In this document: in pieces, positions 15,789 to 24,887 of the stretch
Position numbering within the stretch: position 1 is the stretch's first letter
How the letters are laid out: each line of letters starts with the position of its first letter
Assembly: GCF_023243045.1 (NCBI RefSeq)
Contig: NZ_JALKFX010000006.1
Location: forward strand, 1-64,000
Length of the DNA stretch: 64,000 bases
Direction: 5' to 3'
DNA from: Frankia sp. AgB32
GTDB lineage: Bacteria; Actinomycetota; Actinomycetes; Frankiales; Frankiaceae
The notes under the pieces: model-generated
The model's database searches: none
What the model saw: the letters and a program-made list of their open reading frames with translations, nothing else
What the model was told of the DNA's origin: nothing
Program-made: the position numbers and the translations under genes

Positions 15789-17422
15789 ACGTCCCGACGC
15801 AACCGGGTCGGCCCCGGTCCGCAGCGCCACCCGGGACCCCGGGTCTCGACGATGCCGCCGTGTCTGGCAGGTCCACCGTGCCCAGCCAGCCCGGACCCGT
15901 CGGGGAGGACGCCGCCGCGCACTCGGCGGCAACCGGCCCGGCTGATGGCGAGGCGGTCCCCGAGGGCGTGCGCCGGTTCCTGTCCGTGCTGCCCGGGGGC
16001 GCCGATGCCGCCGTCTGGACGATCAGTGACCTCGCCACCCGTCGCGCCGCCGCCGCTGTCGTCACCACCCTGGCCAGCCAGGACGACGTCGCCAAACTCG
16101 CCCAACGCTGGGCCGGGGTGGGCAACGCGCAGCGCGCCGGCCATCTCTTCGAGGTGATGCACGCCGCGACCTTCAACCGCAACGCCGCCCTGCGCGGAGC
16201 CGGCGTCCGCGCCTACGTCCAGGCCTGGACGGAAGGCGGCTCCCCCACGGGAAAGGTCGACATCAGGCTGCGGGACGGCACCACGTTCCGTCACGTCCAG
16301 GCGAAACTCCTCAGCGACCCGGTCCGGGCAGCGCGCGCCGTCGCCTCACCCGACTACGCCGGCATGCGGCGACTCGTGCCCGCCGACCAGGTCGAAGCCA
16401 TCAACACCGTCCTCGACAAGGCCCTCAAACGCTCCACCGACGGCACCTACTACGCCGGGTACGCCGACGCCAGCACGCACCTCACCGACACGCTCGACCT
16501 CGGCGGCATCCACAGTGACCCGGTCACCCTCGGCCAGGCACACAAGGCTGCCCGCGACCCGATCCGCTGGGCCAACCTGCAGGTCGCACGTTCCACCGGG
16601 CGTCAGATCGCCACCGGCGCCGCGGCCAGCGCCGCCAGCGGAGCGCTGTTCGCCGGACTCACCGCGACCGCCGCCGAAACGGCCCGCGCCCGCGCCGGCG
16701 AGACCTCCGCCGGCGCCGCCGTCATCACCGTTACCGGCGCGATCGCCCGCAACGCCGTGCGCTCCGGCACCGTCGGCGCGCTCGCCCAGAGCATCCAGGT
16801 GGCCGCGAAGGCCGGCGCCCTGCCCGCTGCTCTCGGCACCGGGACCATCGGCGCCGTCCTCGCCGACGCCGTCACGACCATCGCCACCGCCGGCATCGAC
16901 TACGCCCGCGGCTCCATCGACGCCCCCGAACTCGCCGCCCGCAGTGCGTCCGCGACCACCCGGACGAGCCTCGTCTGGGTCGGCGGCCTCGCCGGCCAGA
17001 CCGTCATCCCCGTCCCCGTCCTCGGTGCTCTTCTCGGTGGCATCGCCGGCCAGGCCGCCGCTGTCCTGGTCACCCAGGGATTCCAGCTCGCCCTCAGCGC
17101 CACCCGCGGCAGACGCACCTACCCCGATCGCCTGATCATCCTCGCGGCCGAAGCCATCACCACCACGGCCACCGCCGCCTCCCTGCGGGCCCTCACCCAT
17201 CAGCTCGCGGTCGACCACCACGCCGCGTTCACAGACGACATGCTCCCCCGGCTCGCCGCCCTCACCACGACGCTCGGCTCCAGCCAGCCCGGCATCAGCG
17301 TCGACGGCCTCACCACGCTGACCACCAACTTCGCCGCGAAGCCGAGCATGTCCACCGTTGACGAGTTCGACCAGTGGATGGCCGACCGCACCGCGACCCT
17401 CACCCTCGACCCGAACTGGTGA
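15785..17422 (+). CDS. Membrane protein with PD-(D/E)XK-like nuclease domain
   Basis: 545 residues from ATG 15785, overlapping the previous stop. The first 60 residues are disordered (Pro/Gly/Ala). Residues about 115-180 have the order of a restriction-endonuclease fold: Glu123 in HLFEVMHAATFN, Asp159 in KVDIRL, then Gln172-x-Lys174 in FRHVQAKL. This matches the E...(V)D(I)...QxK variant used by many PD-(D/E)XK nucleases. Residues about 275-430 contain Gly/Ala-rich hydrophobic stretches similar in style to the partner protein (AAASAASGALFAGLTATAA, VLGALLGGIAGQAAAVLV). A membrane-embedded nuclease paired with a glycine-zipper protein suggests an anti-invader or abortive-infection device. This is inference; the nuclease call rests on the motif order only. 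Confidence 0.65.
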   Translation: MNVPTQPGRPRSAAPPGTPGLDDAAVSGRSTVPSQPGPVGEDAAAHSAATGPADGEAVPEGVRRFLSVLPGGADAAVWTISDLATRRAAAAVVTTLASQDDVAKLAQRWAGVGNAQRAGHLFEVMHAATFNRNAALRGAGVRAYVQAWTEGGSPTGKVDIRLRDGTTFRHVQAKLLSDPVRAARAVASPDYAGMRRLVPADQVEAINTVLDKALKRSTDGTYYAGYADASTHLTDTLDLGGIHSDPVTLGQAHKAARDPIRWANLQVARSTGRQIATGAAASAASGALFAGLTATAAETARARAGETSAGAAVITVTGAIARNAVRSGTVGALAQSIQVAAKAGALPAALGTGTIGAVLADAVTTIATAGIDYARGSIDAPELAARSASATTRTSLVWVGGLAGQTVIPVPVLGALLGGIAGQAAAVLVTQGFQLALSATRGRRTYPDRLIILAAEAITTTATAASLRALTHQLAVDHHAAFTDDMLPRLAALTTTLGSSQPGISVDGLTTLTTNFAAKPSMSTVDEFDQWMADRTATLTLDPNW

Positions 17423-17592
17423 CAGGCGTGCCGTCGTGCTCCGGGGTCAACGCCGGCGTGCCACGACGTTGCGACCCAGGGTGGTGACTGCTGGGAAGCA
17501 TGTACTACTGTCCCGGGTCGTACCAGTTCGTCTCGACGGTTCCTCCCAGCCATCACGGAGCATGATGATCGCCGCGACTCCCCCGGCCGGGC

Positions 17593-19317
17593 ATGCAGGA
17601 CCTTGAACCAGGCGATCCGCGGTCCGTCGGCGGCTACACGCTGCGCGCCCGCCTCGGTGAGGGCGGGATGGGGCGGGTGTACCTCGCGCACTCGCGGTCC
17701 GGGCGGCTGACAGCCGTCAAGGTGATCCGGCCGGAGCTCGCGCACGACGCCCTTTTCCGCGGCCGTTTCCGCCGTGAGGTCGCGGCCGCCCGGCTGGTCA
17801 GCGGGGCGTTCACCGCACCTGTCATCGACGCCGACCCGGACGCGGCCAGCCCGTGGCTGGCCACCCAGTACGTGCCCGGGCCGTCCCTGCACGAGGCGGT
17901 CACGCAGGCCGGGCCGTTCGCGCGGTCCGTCCTGCGCCGCCTTGCCGCGGGCCTGCTCGAGGCGCTCATCGCGGTGCACCGGGCCGGCCTGGTGCACCGC
18001 GATCTCAAACCGAGCAACGTGCTTCTCGCCGCGGACGGGCCGCGGCTGATCGACTTCGGCATCGCCCGTGCCGCCGAGCACACGGACCTCACCCGCGCCG
18101 GCGACATCGTGGGCACGGCCGCCTACATGTCGCCGGAGCAGGCCAACGGGCTGGAGGCCGGGCCGGCCGCCGACGTGTTCGCGCTGGGCGCCGTGCTGGC
18201 CTTCGCCGCGACCGGCCACAGCCCGTTCGGCCACGGCACCCCCGCCGGCGTGCTGTTCCGCGTCGTGCACGGCGAGCCGGATCTGGCCGGGGTACCCAAG
18301 GACCTGCGGGACACCCTGCGTTCCTGCCTGGCGAAGGACCCGAGTACCCGACCGGAACCCCAGGCGCTGCTCGGCTGGTTCGCCGATGGCGTGCAGGTCG
18401 TCGGCCCCAGCTGGCCGGACGGGGTCACCGCCCTGCTCTCCGAGCGGGCCGCCGAAGTCGGCACTCGCCTGTCCGCTCCCCTCTCGGCGGGCAACCTCGC
18501 CCCCACACCGGACAACCGCCCGGACACTCGCGGGTCCGTCCAGGGCGTCTCGCCAGTCAGTCCGCCGGTCGACTGGCAGCCGTCCACCGCGCCGGTCGCG
18601 ACCCCGCCCGCTTTCCCTCCGCCGGTCTTCAACCAGCCCCCGGCGCCGCCCTCACCACGGCCCGACGTGTCGCCGACCCCCCGGGCTCGGCCGTCGGTCG
18701 GGCACGAGGCGGTCTTCGCCGGGCACTGGCGTAGACATCTGGCGCTCGGCGTCCCGCTGCTCCTCGCCGGCCTGTTCCTCGTCATGTGTCTGATCGTGGC
18801 GATCCTCGAACCCGCCGCCGGAGGGGGCGCGGCGTTTTTCGTCGCTTTCCTGTTCCTTGTCCTGAGCGTGGGCGCGCTGTCGGCCGCCTGGTGGCGCCTG
18901 CGTTATGCCCTGCACCGGCCGTCGCTGGTCCTCGGCCTGGACGGCCTGCACGCCCGAGCGGGCGGGCGCAGCGTCGACATCGGCTGGCAGCAGATCGCGA
19001 GGGCCGACGTCATCCGGCTCGGGCGTCGCGAGGTGCTCGCCGTCCGCCCGGTCGTACCGCGGACGACGTGGGTCGCCCAGGGCTGGCGGGCCTGGCGCCT
19101 GCCCCGCGGGCGCAACCGCGGCTTCTGGCACCACAGCGCCCTGCAGATCGACGTGATCATGAGCATGGACCTGCTCCGCGGACACCCCGCGCGTGAGGTC
19201 TCCGCCGCCCTCGGCGCGATCCCACCAGCGACGCCGCCCAGCGCACAGACCCCCGGCCCACACCGGCAGGCGCAGGCGCCGCACGAGCCCAGCTCGGGGA
19301 CCGCACCCCTCTGGTAG
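17593..19317 (+). CDS. Transmembrane Ser/Thr protein kinase (PknB type)
   Basis: 574 residues. The N-terminal Hanks-type kinase domain spans about 15-270: Gly loop LGEGGMGRVY (21-30), Lys43 in AVKVI, catalytic HRDLKPSN (Asp137), DFG (154-156) and the activation-segment end GTAAYMSPEQ. A Pro-rich linker (about 300-365) leads to two hydrophobic segments (LALGVPLLLAGLFLVMCLIV and FFVAFLFLVLSVGALSA), then a small PH-like region (LVLGLDGLHARAGGRSVDIG). No PASTA repeats. This is the common layout of actinobacterial STPKs that phosphorylate local partners. No target is identified; the upstream nuclease gene is 170 bases away on the same strand. The start lacks a clear ribosome binding site. Confidence 0.9.
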   Translation: MQDLEPGDPRSVGGYTLRARLGEGGMGRVYLAHSRSGRLTAVKVIRPELAHDALFRGRFRREVAAARLVSGAFTAPVIDADPDAASPWLATQYVPGPSLHEAVTQAGPFARSVLRRLAAGLLEALIAVHRAGLVHRDLKPSNVLLAADGPRLIDFGIARAAEHTDLTRAGDIVGTAAYMSPEQANGLEAGPAADVFALGAVLAFAATGHSPFGHGTPAGVLFRVVHGEPDLAGVPKDLRDTLRSCLAKDPSTRPEPQALLGWFADGVQVVGPSWPDGVTALLSERAAEVGTRLSAPLSAGNLAPTPDNRPDTRGSVQGVSPVSPPVDWQPSTAPVATPPAFPPPVFNQPPAPPSPRPDVSPTPRARPSVGHEAVFAGHWRRHLALGVPLLLAGLFLVMCLIVAILEPAAGGGAAFFVAFLFLVLSVGALSAAWWRLRYALHRPSLVLGLDGLHARAGGRSVDIGWQQIARADVIRLGRREVLAVRPVVPRTTWVAQGWRAWRLPRGRNRGFWHHSALQIDVIMSMDLLRGHPAREVSAALGAIPPATPPSAQTPGPHRQAQAPHEPSSGTAPLW

Positions 19318-19494
19318 ACGTGTCAGCCTCGTCTTCCCGGCGAGGCGACGGTCAGGTGGCGACGAGCTGGGGCCTCGTGCGCCGGGCTGGTGGACGAGGC
19401 ACTACACAGCAGGAACGCGGGGGACAACGGACGGACCCACCGCGTGGACGATCGTGCGGCCGGCCAGGGACCAGCGCCCGCTATCCTGACTGGT

Positions 19495-19701
19495 ATGGGT
19501 CTCGCGGTGCACGTCCCCTACACGGTGGAACAGGACGAAGACGGAGTCTGGTGCGCCCACGCCTACGTAGGTCGTGTCGGATGTAACGGCAACGGTGATA
19601 CCCGCGAAGATGCCTTGGCAGATCTGCGGGACGCCGTCCTCATGATCCTTGAAGACGACGGCGCCCCGGAGGAATTCACCATCATGCTCGACGTCGCCTG
19701 A
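19495..19701 (+). CDS. hicB: HicB-like antitoxin
   Basis: 68 residues from ATG 19495. The sequence reads VHVPYTVEQDEDGVWCAHAY, then GNGDTREDALADLRDAVLMI, the partial RNase H-like fold of HicB antitoxins (here without a fused DNA-binding domain). HicB binds and neutralises the HicA RNase and usually represses the operon. The toxin gene starts five bases after its stop. The order is antitoxin first, the reverse of classical hicAB. The open frame extends upstream to 19390 but has no conserved residues there. Confidence 0.82.
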   Translation: MGLAVHVPYTVEQDEDGVWCAHAYVGRVGCNGNGDTREDALADLRDAVLMILEDDGAPEEFTIMLDVA

Positions 19702-19706
19702 GTCGA

Positions 19707-19937
19707 ATGCCGCCGGTACCGTCCATACCCGGGAAAGATGTCGTCAAGGCACTGCAAAAGGCTGGATTTGAGCTGGTCCGGGTCAGCGGAAGCCACCACC
19801 GACTCCGCAACCCCGACCCCCGCGGACACGACATCACTGTTCCCGTCCATGCCGGACGCGACATACCCAAGGGTACACTTCGCCAGATACTCGCAGACGC
19901 GGGACTGACCCCAGAGGGCCTCCGAGCACTTCTGTGA
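19707..19937 (+). CDS. hicA: HicA-type mRNA interferase toxin
   Basis: 76 residues. This is a double-stranded-RNA-binding-fold toxin that cleaves mRNA. The conserved core is complete: MPPVPSIPGKDVVKALQKAG, FELVRVSGSHHRLRNPD with the catalytic His in SGSHH, and TVPVHAGRDIPKGTLRQIL. The length is typical. It is co-transcribed with hicB directly upstream, a complete type II toxin-antitoxin pair inside the accessory region. Confidence 0.92.
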   Translation: MPPVPSIPGKDVVKALQKAGFELVRVSGSHHRLRNPDPRGHDITVPVHAGRDIPKGTLRQILADAGLTPEGLRALL

Positions 19938-20083
19938 TGCCGACCAGGCAACGCGCCTCGCGGTTGTTTCAGGCGCCGACGAAATCGACCTGTCGCTGCA
20001 TCTGCGCACCGATACTCCGCAGAGCCACAACAGAATTAGCAGGCCATCCCTGATTCGTACTTGTCATCGGTGGGCGAACTGGT

Positions 20084-20321
20084 TCAGCCGTTTTCGACGA
20101 TGCGGGTCGCGTTCAGGGTGACCACGACGCGGTCCTCCGTCGGGCCGGTGAAGGACTCCAGGTTTCTGCCGGGCCTTGGTCAGGGAGGTGCGGACGACGT
20201 CGCCGTCCAGCAGCGCCCAGATGGCGGTGACCTGCGGCTGTCCATCGGAGCCGACCGTGGCGAGGGCTACGGTGGCGTGGTTCTCCAGCAGGTCACGGTG
20301 ACTCGGCGAGATGGTGGGCAT
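20084..20321 (-). pseudogene. PPOX-class F420-dependent oxidoreductase, internally deleted
   Basis: The start, ATG 20321, reads MPTISPSHRDLLENHATVAL then ATVGSDGQPQVTAIWALLDG and SLTKARQK, the N-terminal third of a PPOX-class (pyridoxamine oxidase-like) flavin/F420 enzyme. From about 20160 the adjacent frame reads NLESFTGPTEDRVVVTLNAT then RIVENG and a stop at 20084-20086, which is the family's C-terminus. About 70-80 middle residues are missing and the frame is broken at the joint. The two ends are well preserved, so the deletion is probably recent. Its start overlaps the 3' end of the helicase gene. Confidence 0.75.
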
Positions 20322-23300
20322 CGGGGAGCTCTCTTCGCTCCGGTGGTGGTGCTGCCAGGCCCAACCCGCCCATCTTCGCTGGCCTTCCGGCGGATGCGCC
20401 GGAGGCCGCGCTCGGCGAGGGGTTCGCCATCACGAGATGCGCCTCGGACGGATCACCAGTCGCGGGGAGAGTCGCCACCGGTCGGATGCCGAGGTCGTCG
20501 AGGGTGGTCCAGAGGGAGGCGAGTGCGGTCTGGGGATGGCGGTAGAAGGCCGAGCCGCGTACCCGCCAGAACGTCCAGCCCTGGCGTTCCAGGACCCGTT
20601 GGCGGCGGAGGTCGGATTCCCACTGGTCGGGTCCGTGGAACTGGTCGCCGTCGCATTCCACGGCCAGCCGGGCCCTGTCGCTCTCGACCACGAGGTCGAT
20701 GCGGAATCGTCCGACCCGGTGCTGCGGCCGGACCCGGTAGCCGCGGGACAGCAGTTCGCGCAGCACCCGGCGTTCGAAGTCGCTGTCGCATTTTTCCTCG
20801 AGCGACGTGACCTGCTGCCGGGGGTTGTCCACGCCGTAGGCGTAGACGAGCAGCTGGCCGCGGATGTCGTCGGGATGCAGAATGCCGGGATCCACCGAGT
20901 GGAAGATCCAGAGCTGGTCGCGGGCCCGGCTGGCCGCGACGTTGATGCGCTGCTGGTCGAGCCGCTTGACCGCCGCGTAGCGCGCGTCGTCGGCGACGAC
21001 GGACAGGAAGATGACGTCGCGTTCGTCGCCCTGGAAGTTGTAGGCGTCGCCGACGCGCAGCCGGCGGCGCTCGAAGCCGTCGCTGCCCAGCCTGTCGAGC
21101 AGGCGTTGTTCGATCAGCCGGCCCTGGCCGGCGCCGAGCAGCGTCACCACGCCGAATGTCAGGCCGTCGTAGGCCGGGTCCCGGCAGCACGCGACCAGCT
21201 GCTCGACCAGCGCCGCCGCCTCGGGTTCGTTGGTGTCGCCGTACTGTCCGCTGGTCCGCACGCCCGTGGGCACCAGGACGGGCCGGACGGACGCGCCGAT
21301 GCCGCGGTCGCGTTCCTCGCGGACGGGCAGGATCCGGCCGTCGTAGAAGCGGTTGGAGAACTCGATGATGTCCGGCACGCAGCGGAAGTGCTCACGCAGC
21401 AGGACCACGTCGGGGAACACCCTGGTGGCGGTGTCGTAGAGGCTCGCCTCCAGGTCGAGAAGGGAGCGCTGCGCGAAGCCGGGCAGGTGCGCCTCGATCA
21501 GCTGGAAGACTCGTGTGCGTTCGACGCCGACGGCGGCGGGGCTGATCTGCCTGTCGTCGCCGACGACGACGACCTTGCGGCCGAGCGCGAGGACCCCGAG
21601 CGACAGCACGTCGCACTGGCTGGACTCGTCGACGATGACGACGTCGAACAGGTCGGTGCGGCGCGGGTCGAAGCTCTGCAGCACCCGGTGGATCGGCATG
21701 ATCCAGATCGGCACGGCGCCCATCGCCGTCGGCATCTGGCTGCGGGCCTCGGCCTCCCAGCGGCGGGCGAACCTGCCGGTGCCCTTGCCGATGCGGGCCA
21801 GTGACTGCAGCCAGCCCATCAGCGCCCGGCGCTGCTCCTCGCGCAGGTTGACCTTCATGCCGAGCCGGGCCGACCGGGCGGCGATCTCCACCACCAGGGC
21901 GCCGACCCGGCTGCCAGCCTCGTCGAGACGCCGCTGCAGGACGCCGACGTCGCCGCGGCCGTGCAGGGCGGTGAGCCAGGTCTGGGCCTGCCGCCAGCAC
22001 CACAGCCGTGGCAGGTCGACGGCCTCGCCGCGCACCGCCGGTGCCGCGGCGCTCTCGATGATCGCGGCGGCCCACAGCGGGGCCTGGGTGGCGAGCTGGG
22101 CGGCCAGCGCGTCGCGGCGCAGCAGGGCGGGGCGCAGTCCGGCGAGGCGGGCGGCCTCATCGCGGGCGGCGGCCCAGGCGGCGATGTCGCGCCGCTCCCC
22201 CGCATCGCGCAGGGCATCCCACAGGTGGCTCGCTGCCGGGCTGCGCCGTCCGATGACCAGGTATCCGAGTACTTCGTCGAGCGAGGCCGTGAGGCGACGC
22301 TCCCGTTCGCGTGCCGCGGCGGCGTCGAGAACGGCGGCCGCCTCGGTCAGGTCCGCGCTGGTGGGGCGGGCGGGGAAGGTCGCGAGCAGCGCCCGCAGGC
22401 GGGCGGCCAGCGCCGGGCCGTCGGCGGTCTCCCAGCGCAGCGCGTCGCGCAGCCGGGCCACCCGCTCCCCCAACAGCGGCAGGAAGGCGGCCGAGTCGCC
22501 GGGCAGCGGCGGCGCGCCGGCCTGCTCGGCCAGGTCCTGGCTCTGCCGGGCGACCGCGGCGGTCCGGACCCGTTCCCGCAGTTTCGCCCGGACGACGTCG
22601 ACGTCCGTGCTCGTGCGCAGGTCGAGCCCGTCGACGCGGACCGCGCCGTGGAAGGCCCGCAGGTCCCTGGCACCGAGCCGGGGCAGGCCCCGTCCGGCGG
22701 CGAAGCGGTCGCCCAGGTCGTCGAGGAACTGGCTCTGCACGCGATGGTCGCCGGCGGGAATGTCGACGTCGCGGCCGAAGGTCTGCCGGCGCAGGTCGAT
22801 GATCTCGGCGCTGGCGGCGTCGAGCGCGTCCGTCTGCTCCCGCCAGAGCGCCGCGAGCGACTCCGACCGCGCGATCTGCGTGCGCACACTGTCCAGCCAT
22901 GGTTCCGCGAGGGACTCGACGCGCCGCGCCGCGGTTCGCACGGCGACGGCGAGGTCGGCCAGCGCCACCGGGCCGAGCTGGTCCACGCCGGCGAACCCGA
23001 CGCCCCGGGCCTCGAGGTCCGCCAGGTCGTCGCGCAGTTCGTCGAGTTCACGCAGGCTCTGGGCGAGCTCGGCCGGCGAGGGCAGCCGCGCGGGTTCCGG
23101 CAGGTCGCGGCGCGCCGCCTCGGCGTCGCCGGCGAGGCTGGCGGCGAGGCGGGTCAGCTCGTCGAGCTCGGCGACGGTCAGCGGCGCGATCTGGTCCTCG
23201 CGCAGCGGGTCCGGGATCCGGTTGTGGTCCTGCTCGTGGCGCGCCAGCCAGTCGGCCACCTGGGCCGCCTTCGCCCGCCCGTCCGGGAGGGTGAACTCCG

Positions 23301-24804
23301 CGCCCTCGTCGGCGAGCAGCTCGAGCAGCCGTCGTTCGAGCTGGCGCTGCTCCGCGCGGGCCGCGTCGAGCTGGCGGACCAGCCCGGCCAGCGCCGCCCG
23401 TTCGGCGCCTACGTCGACGCCAGCGACCGCCTCCATGATCATCTGAACGGACGCGTGCAGCTGGGTGAGCGACGCGGAGCTCCCGCCGAGGACGGCGACG
23501 GACAGGTCCCGCAGCTCGGCGGGGATCTTGTCGCGCAGGACGGCCAGGGCCTGCTCGTTGTGCGCCGTCACGAGCACCCGCTGGCCGTGGGCGACGAGGT
23601 GGCTGACCAGGTTCGCGATGGTGTGGCTCTTGCCGGTGCCCGGCGGGCCCTGGACGGTGACCCCGCGGGCGCGGCTCAGCTGCACCGCGATGCGTTCCTG
23701 CTCCTCGTTGCTCGCCAACGGCAGCAGCAGGCGCTCGCCGAGCAGGTCGGCCACCACCCCGGCCGGCGGGGCCGCGCCGACCGCCGCGGGCATGCCGACC
23801 GCCGCGGGCATATGGTCGCCAACGGTGTCGGCGTCGGAGCTGTCGTCGGCGATCGTCGCGAACGCGTCGGGCAGGAAGTCGCGCTCGGCCAGGACCTCGC
23901 GCAGTTCGGCATAGAAGCGGGGGAACATCGCCGGCCGCGGGCGGACGAACAGCGCCCAGGTGTCCACTAGCACCGCGCGCTGCGCCGGCGGCGGGATGTG
24001 GTCGCCCGGCGCGACGACGGCGTCGAGCCCGAGCGGGGCGACGGCCTGGGCGTAGAGCTCCGCCAGGCCCTCGCCGTCCCACGGGTCCGGCGGGCTGGCG
24101 CGCACCCGGTCCCGCAGCGCCGTGAGCTCCTCCATCGCGGACAGCCCGAGGTCGTCCAGCGGTGCGGTCTCCAGCTCCGGCAGACCGTCCGGCACGACGG
24201 TCAGCACGCCGCTGTCCGCGTCCATCTCGATCGAGACCCGGGTGATGACGAGGGGATGCTCCACGGCCTGGCCGCCCGTGAGCCACGACAGCACCCCGTG
24301 GCCCCACACCAGCTCGTGCGTCGCGTTGTCGCGGGCCAGGCGCAGGCGCAGATCGTAGAGCTGCTGGTAGAGCTGACGCGCGGCCATCGTGACCCGCGCC
24401 GCCTCGGCCCAGGGCGCCCAGTGCCGCTCGACCCAGTCGGCGTGCCGCGCGCGCAGCTCGCCGGGAGCGTCCCCGACCCGCTCGCACCTGTCGTCGAGGT
24501 CGACGGGCAGCGACGGCGGCGTGGTCACCCCGACCGGCACGCCGACGAGATGGCGCGCCAGCGCGACGGGCAGCGTCGGCGGCCGCGGGTCGGCGACCTT
24601 GGCCACCCGCAGCCAGAACGGCCGCGACGGCGTCCCGCCGAGCGCCACCGCGGGGCTGTCCGGCACGTCGAGCGGCTGGATCAGCGGCGGCTCATGGTCC
24701 GACAGTTGCCGCCGCGGCCTGCCGGAGAGCTGGCCCGCGAGCGCGACCAGATAGTCAAGAAGCCGAAGCGACCGCTCCTTGGCCGTGCCCCCGACCTCCG
24801 ACAC
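20293..24804 (-). CDS. Large SF1 helicase with C-terminal Vsr/DUF559-like nuclease
   Basis: 1,503 residues. Walker A GPPGTGKSHT lies near residue 385, Walker B-like VIVDESSQCD near 1055, motif III VVVGDDRQISP near 1080, and motif V/VI NFQGDERDVIFLS and NVAASRARDQLWIF near 1260-1290. A long Arg/Leu/Glu-rich helical insert (about 440-1000) separates motif I from motif II. The C-terminal 130 residues (from about 1340) form an endonuclease-like domain: RFRIDLVVESDRARLAVECD then GDQFHGPDQW, the DUF559/Vsr-type PD-(D/E)XK pattern D...ECDG, followed by the typical LRRQRVLERQGWTFWRVRGS. Such helicase-nuclease fusions are frequent in defence islands. That role is inferred; a DNA repair role is possible. 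It appears intact. Confidence 0.85.
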   Translation of the reverse strand: MSEVGGTAKERSLRLLDYLVALAGQLSGRPRRQLSDHEPPLIQPLDVPDSPAVALGGTPSRPFWLRVAKVADPRPPTLPVALARHLVGVPVGVTTPPSLPVDLDDRCERVGDAPGELRARHADWVERHWAPWAEAARVTMAARQLYQQLYDLRLRLARDNATHELVWGHGVLSWLTGGQAVEHPLVITRVSIEMDADSGVLTVVPDGLPELETAPLDDLGLSAMEELTALRDRVRASPPDPWDGEGLAELYAQAVAPLGLDAVVAPGDHIPPPAQRAVLVDTWALFVRPRPAMFPRFYAELREVLAERDFLPDAFATIADDSSDADTVGDHMPAAVGMPAAVGAAPPAGVVADLLGERLLLPLASNEEQERIAVQLSRARGVTVQGPPGTGKSHTIANLVSHLVAHGQRVLVTAHNEQALAVLRDKIPAELRDLSVAVLGGSSASLTQLHASVQMIMEAVAGVDVGAERAALAGLVRQLDAARAEQRQLERRLLELLADEGAEFTLPDGRAKAAQVADWLARHEQDHNRIPDPLREDQIAPLTVAELDELTRLAASLAGDAEAARRDLPEPARLPSPAELAQSLRELDELRDDLADLEARGVGFAGVDQLGPVALADLAVAVRTAARRVESLAEPWLDSVRTQIARSESLAALWREQTDALDAASAEIIDLRRQTFGRDVDIPAGDHRVQSQFLDDLGDRFAAGRGLPRLGARDLRAFHGAVRVDGLDLRTSTDVDVVRAKLRERVRTAAVARQSQDLAEQAGAPPLPGDSAAFLPLLGERVARLRDALRWETADGPALAARLRALLATFPARPTSADLTEAAAVLDAAAARERERRLTASLDEVLGYLVIGRRSPAASHLWDALRDAGERRDIAAWAAARDEAARLAGLRPALLRRDALAAQLATQAPLWAAAIIESAAAPAVRGEAVDLPRLWCWRQAQTWLTALHGRGDVGVLQRRLDEAGSRVGALVVEIAARSARLGMKVNLREEQRRALMGWLQSLARIGKGTGRFARRWEAEARSQMPTAMGAVPIWIMPIHRVLQSFDPRRTDLFDVVIVDESSQCDVLSLGVLALGRKVVVVGDDRQISPAAVGVERTRVFQLIEAHLPGFAQRSLLDLEASLYDTATRVFPDVVLLREHFRCVPDIIEFSNRFYDGRILPVREERDRGIGASVRPVLVPTGVRTSGQYGDTNEPEAAALVEQLVACCRDPAYDGLTFGVVTLLGAGQGRLIEQRLLDRLGSDGFERRRLRVGDAYNFQGDERDVIFLSVVADDARYAAVKRLDQQRINVAASRARDQLWIFHSVDPGILHPDDIRGQLLVYAYGVDNPRQQVTSLEEKCDSDFERRVLRELLSRGYRVRPQHRVGRFRIDLVVESDRARLAVECDGDQFHGPDQWESDLRRQRVLERQGWTFWRVRGSAFYRHPQTALASLWTTLDDLGIRPVATLPATGDPSEAHLVMANPSPSAASGASAGRPAKMGGLGLAAPPPERRELPDAHHLAESP

Positions 24805-24887
24805 CCGCGCTCCCCACGCCCGCCCACCCGGCGAAGCTCGACTTCACCGATCTTACCGACGACGTACCACCACGTGATGCCGTCCGG

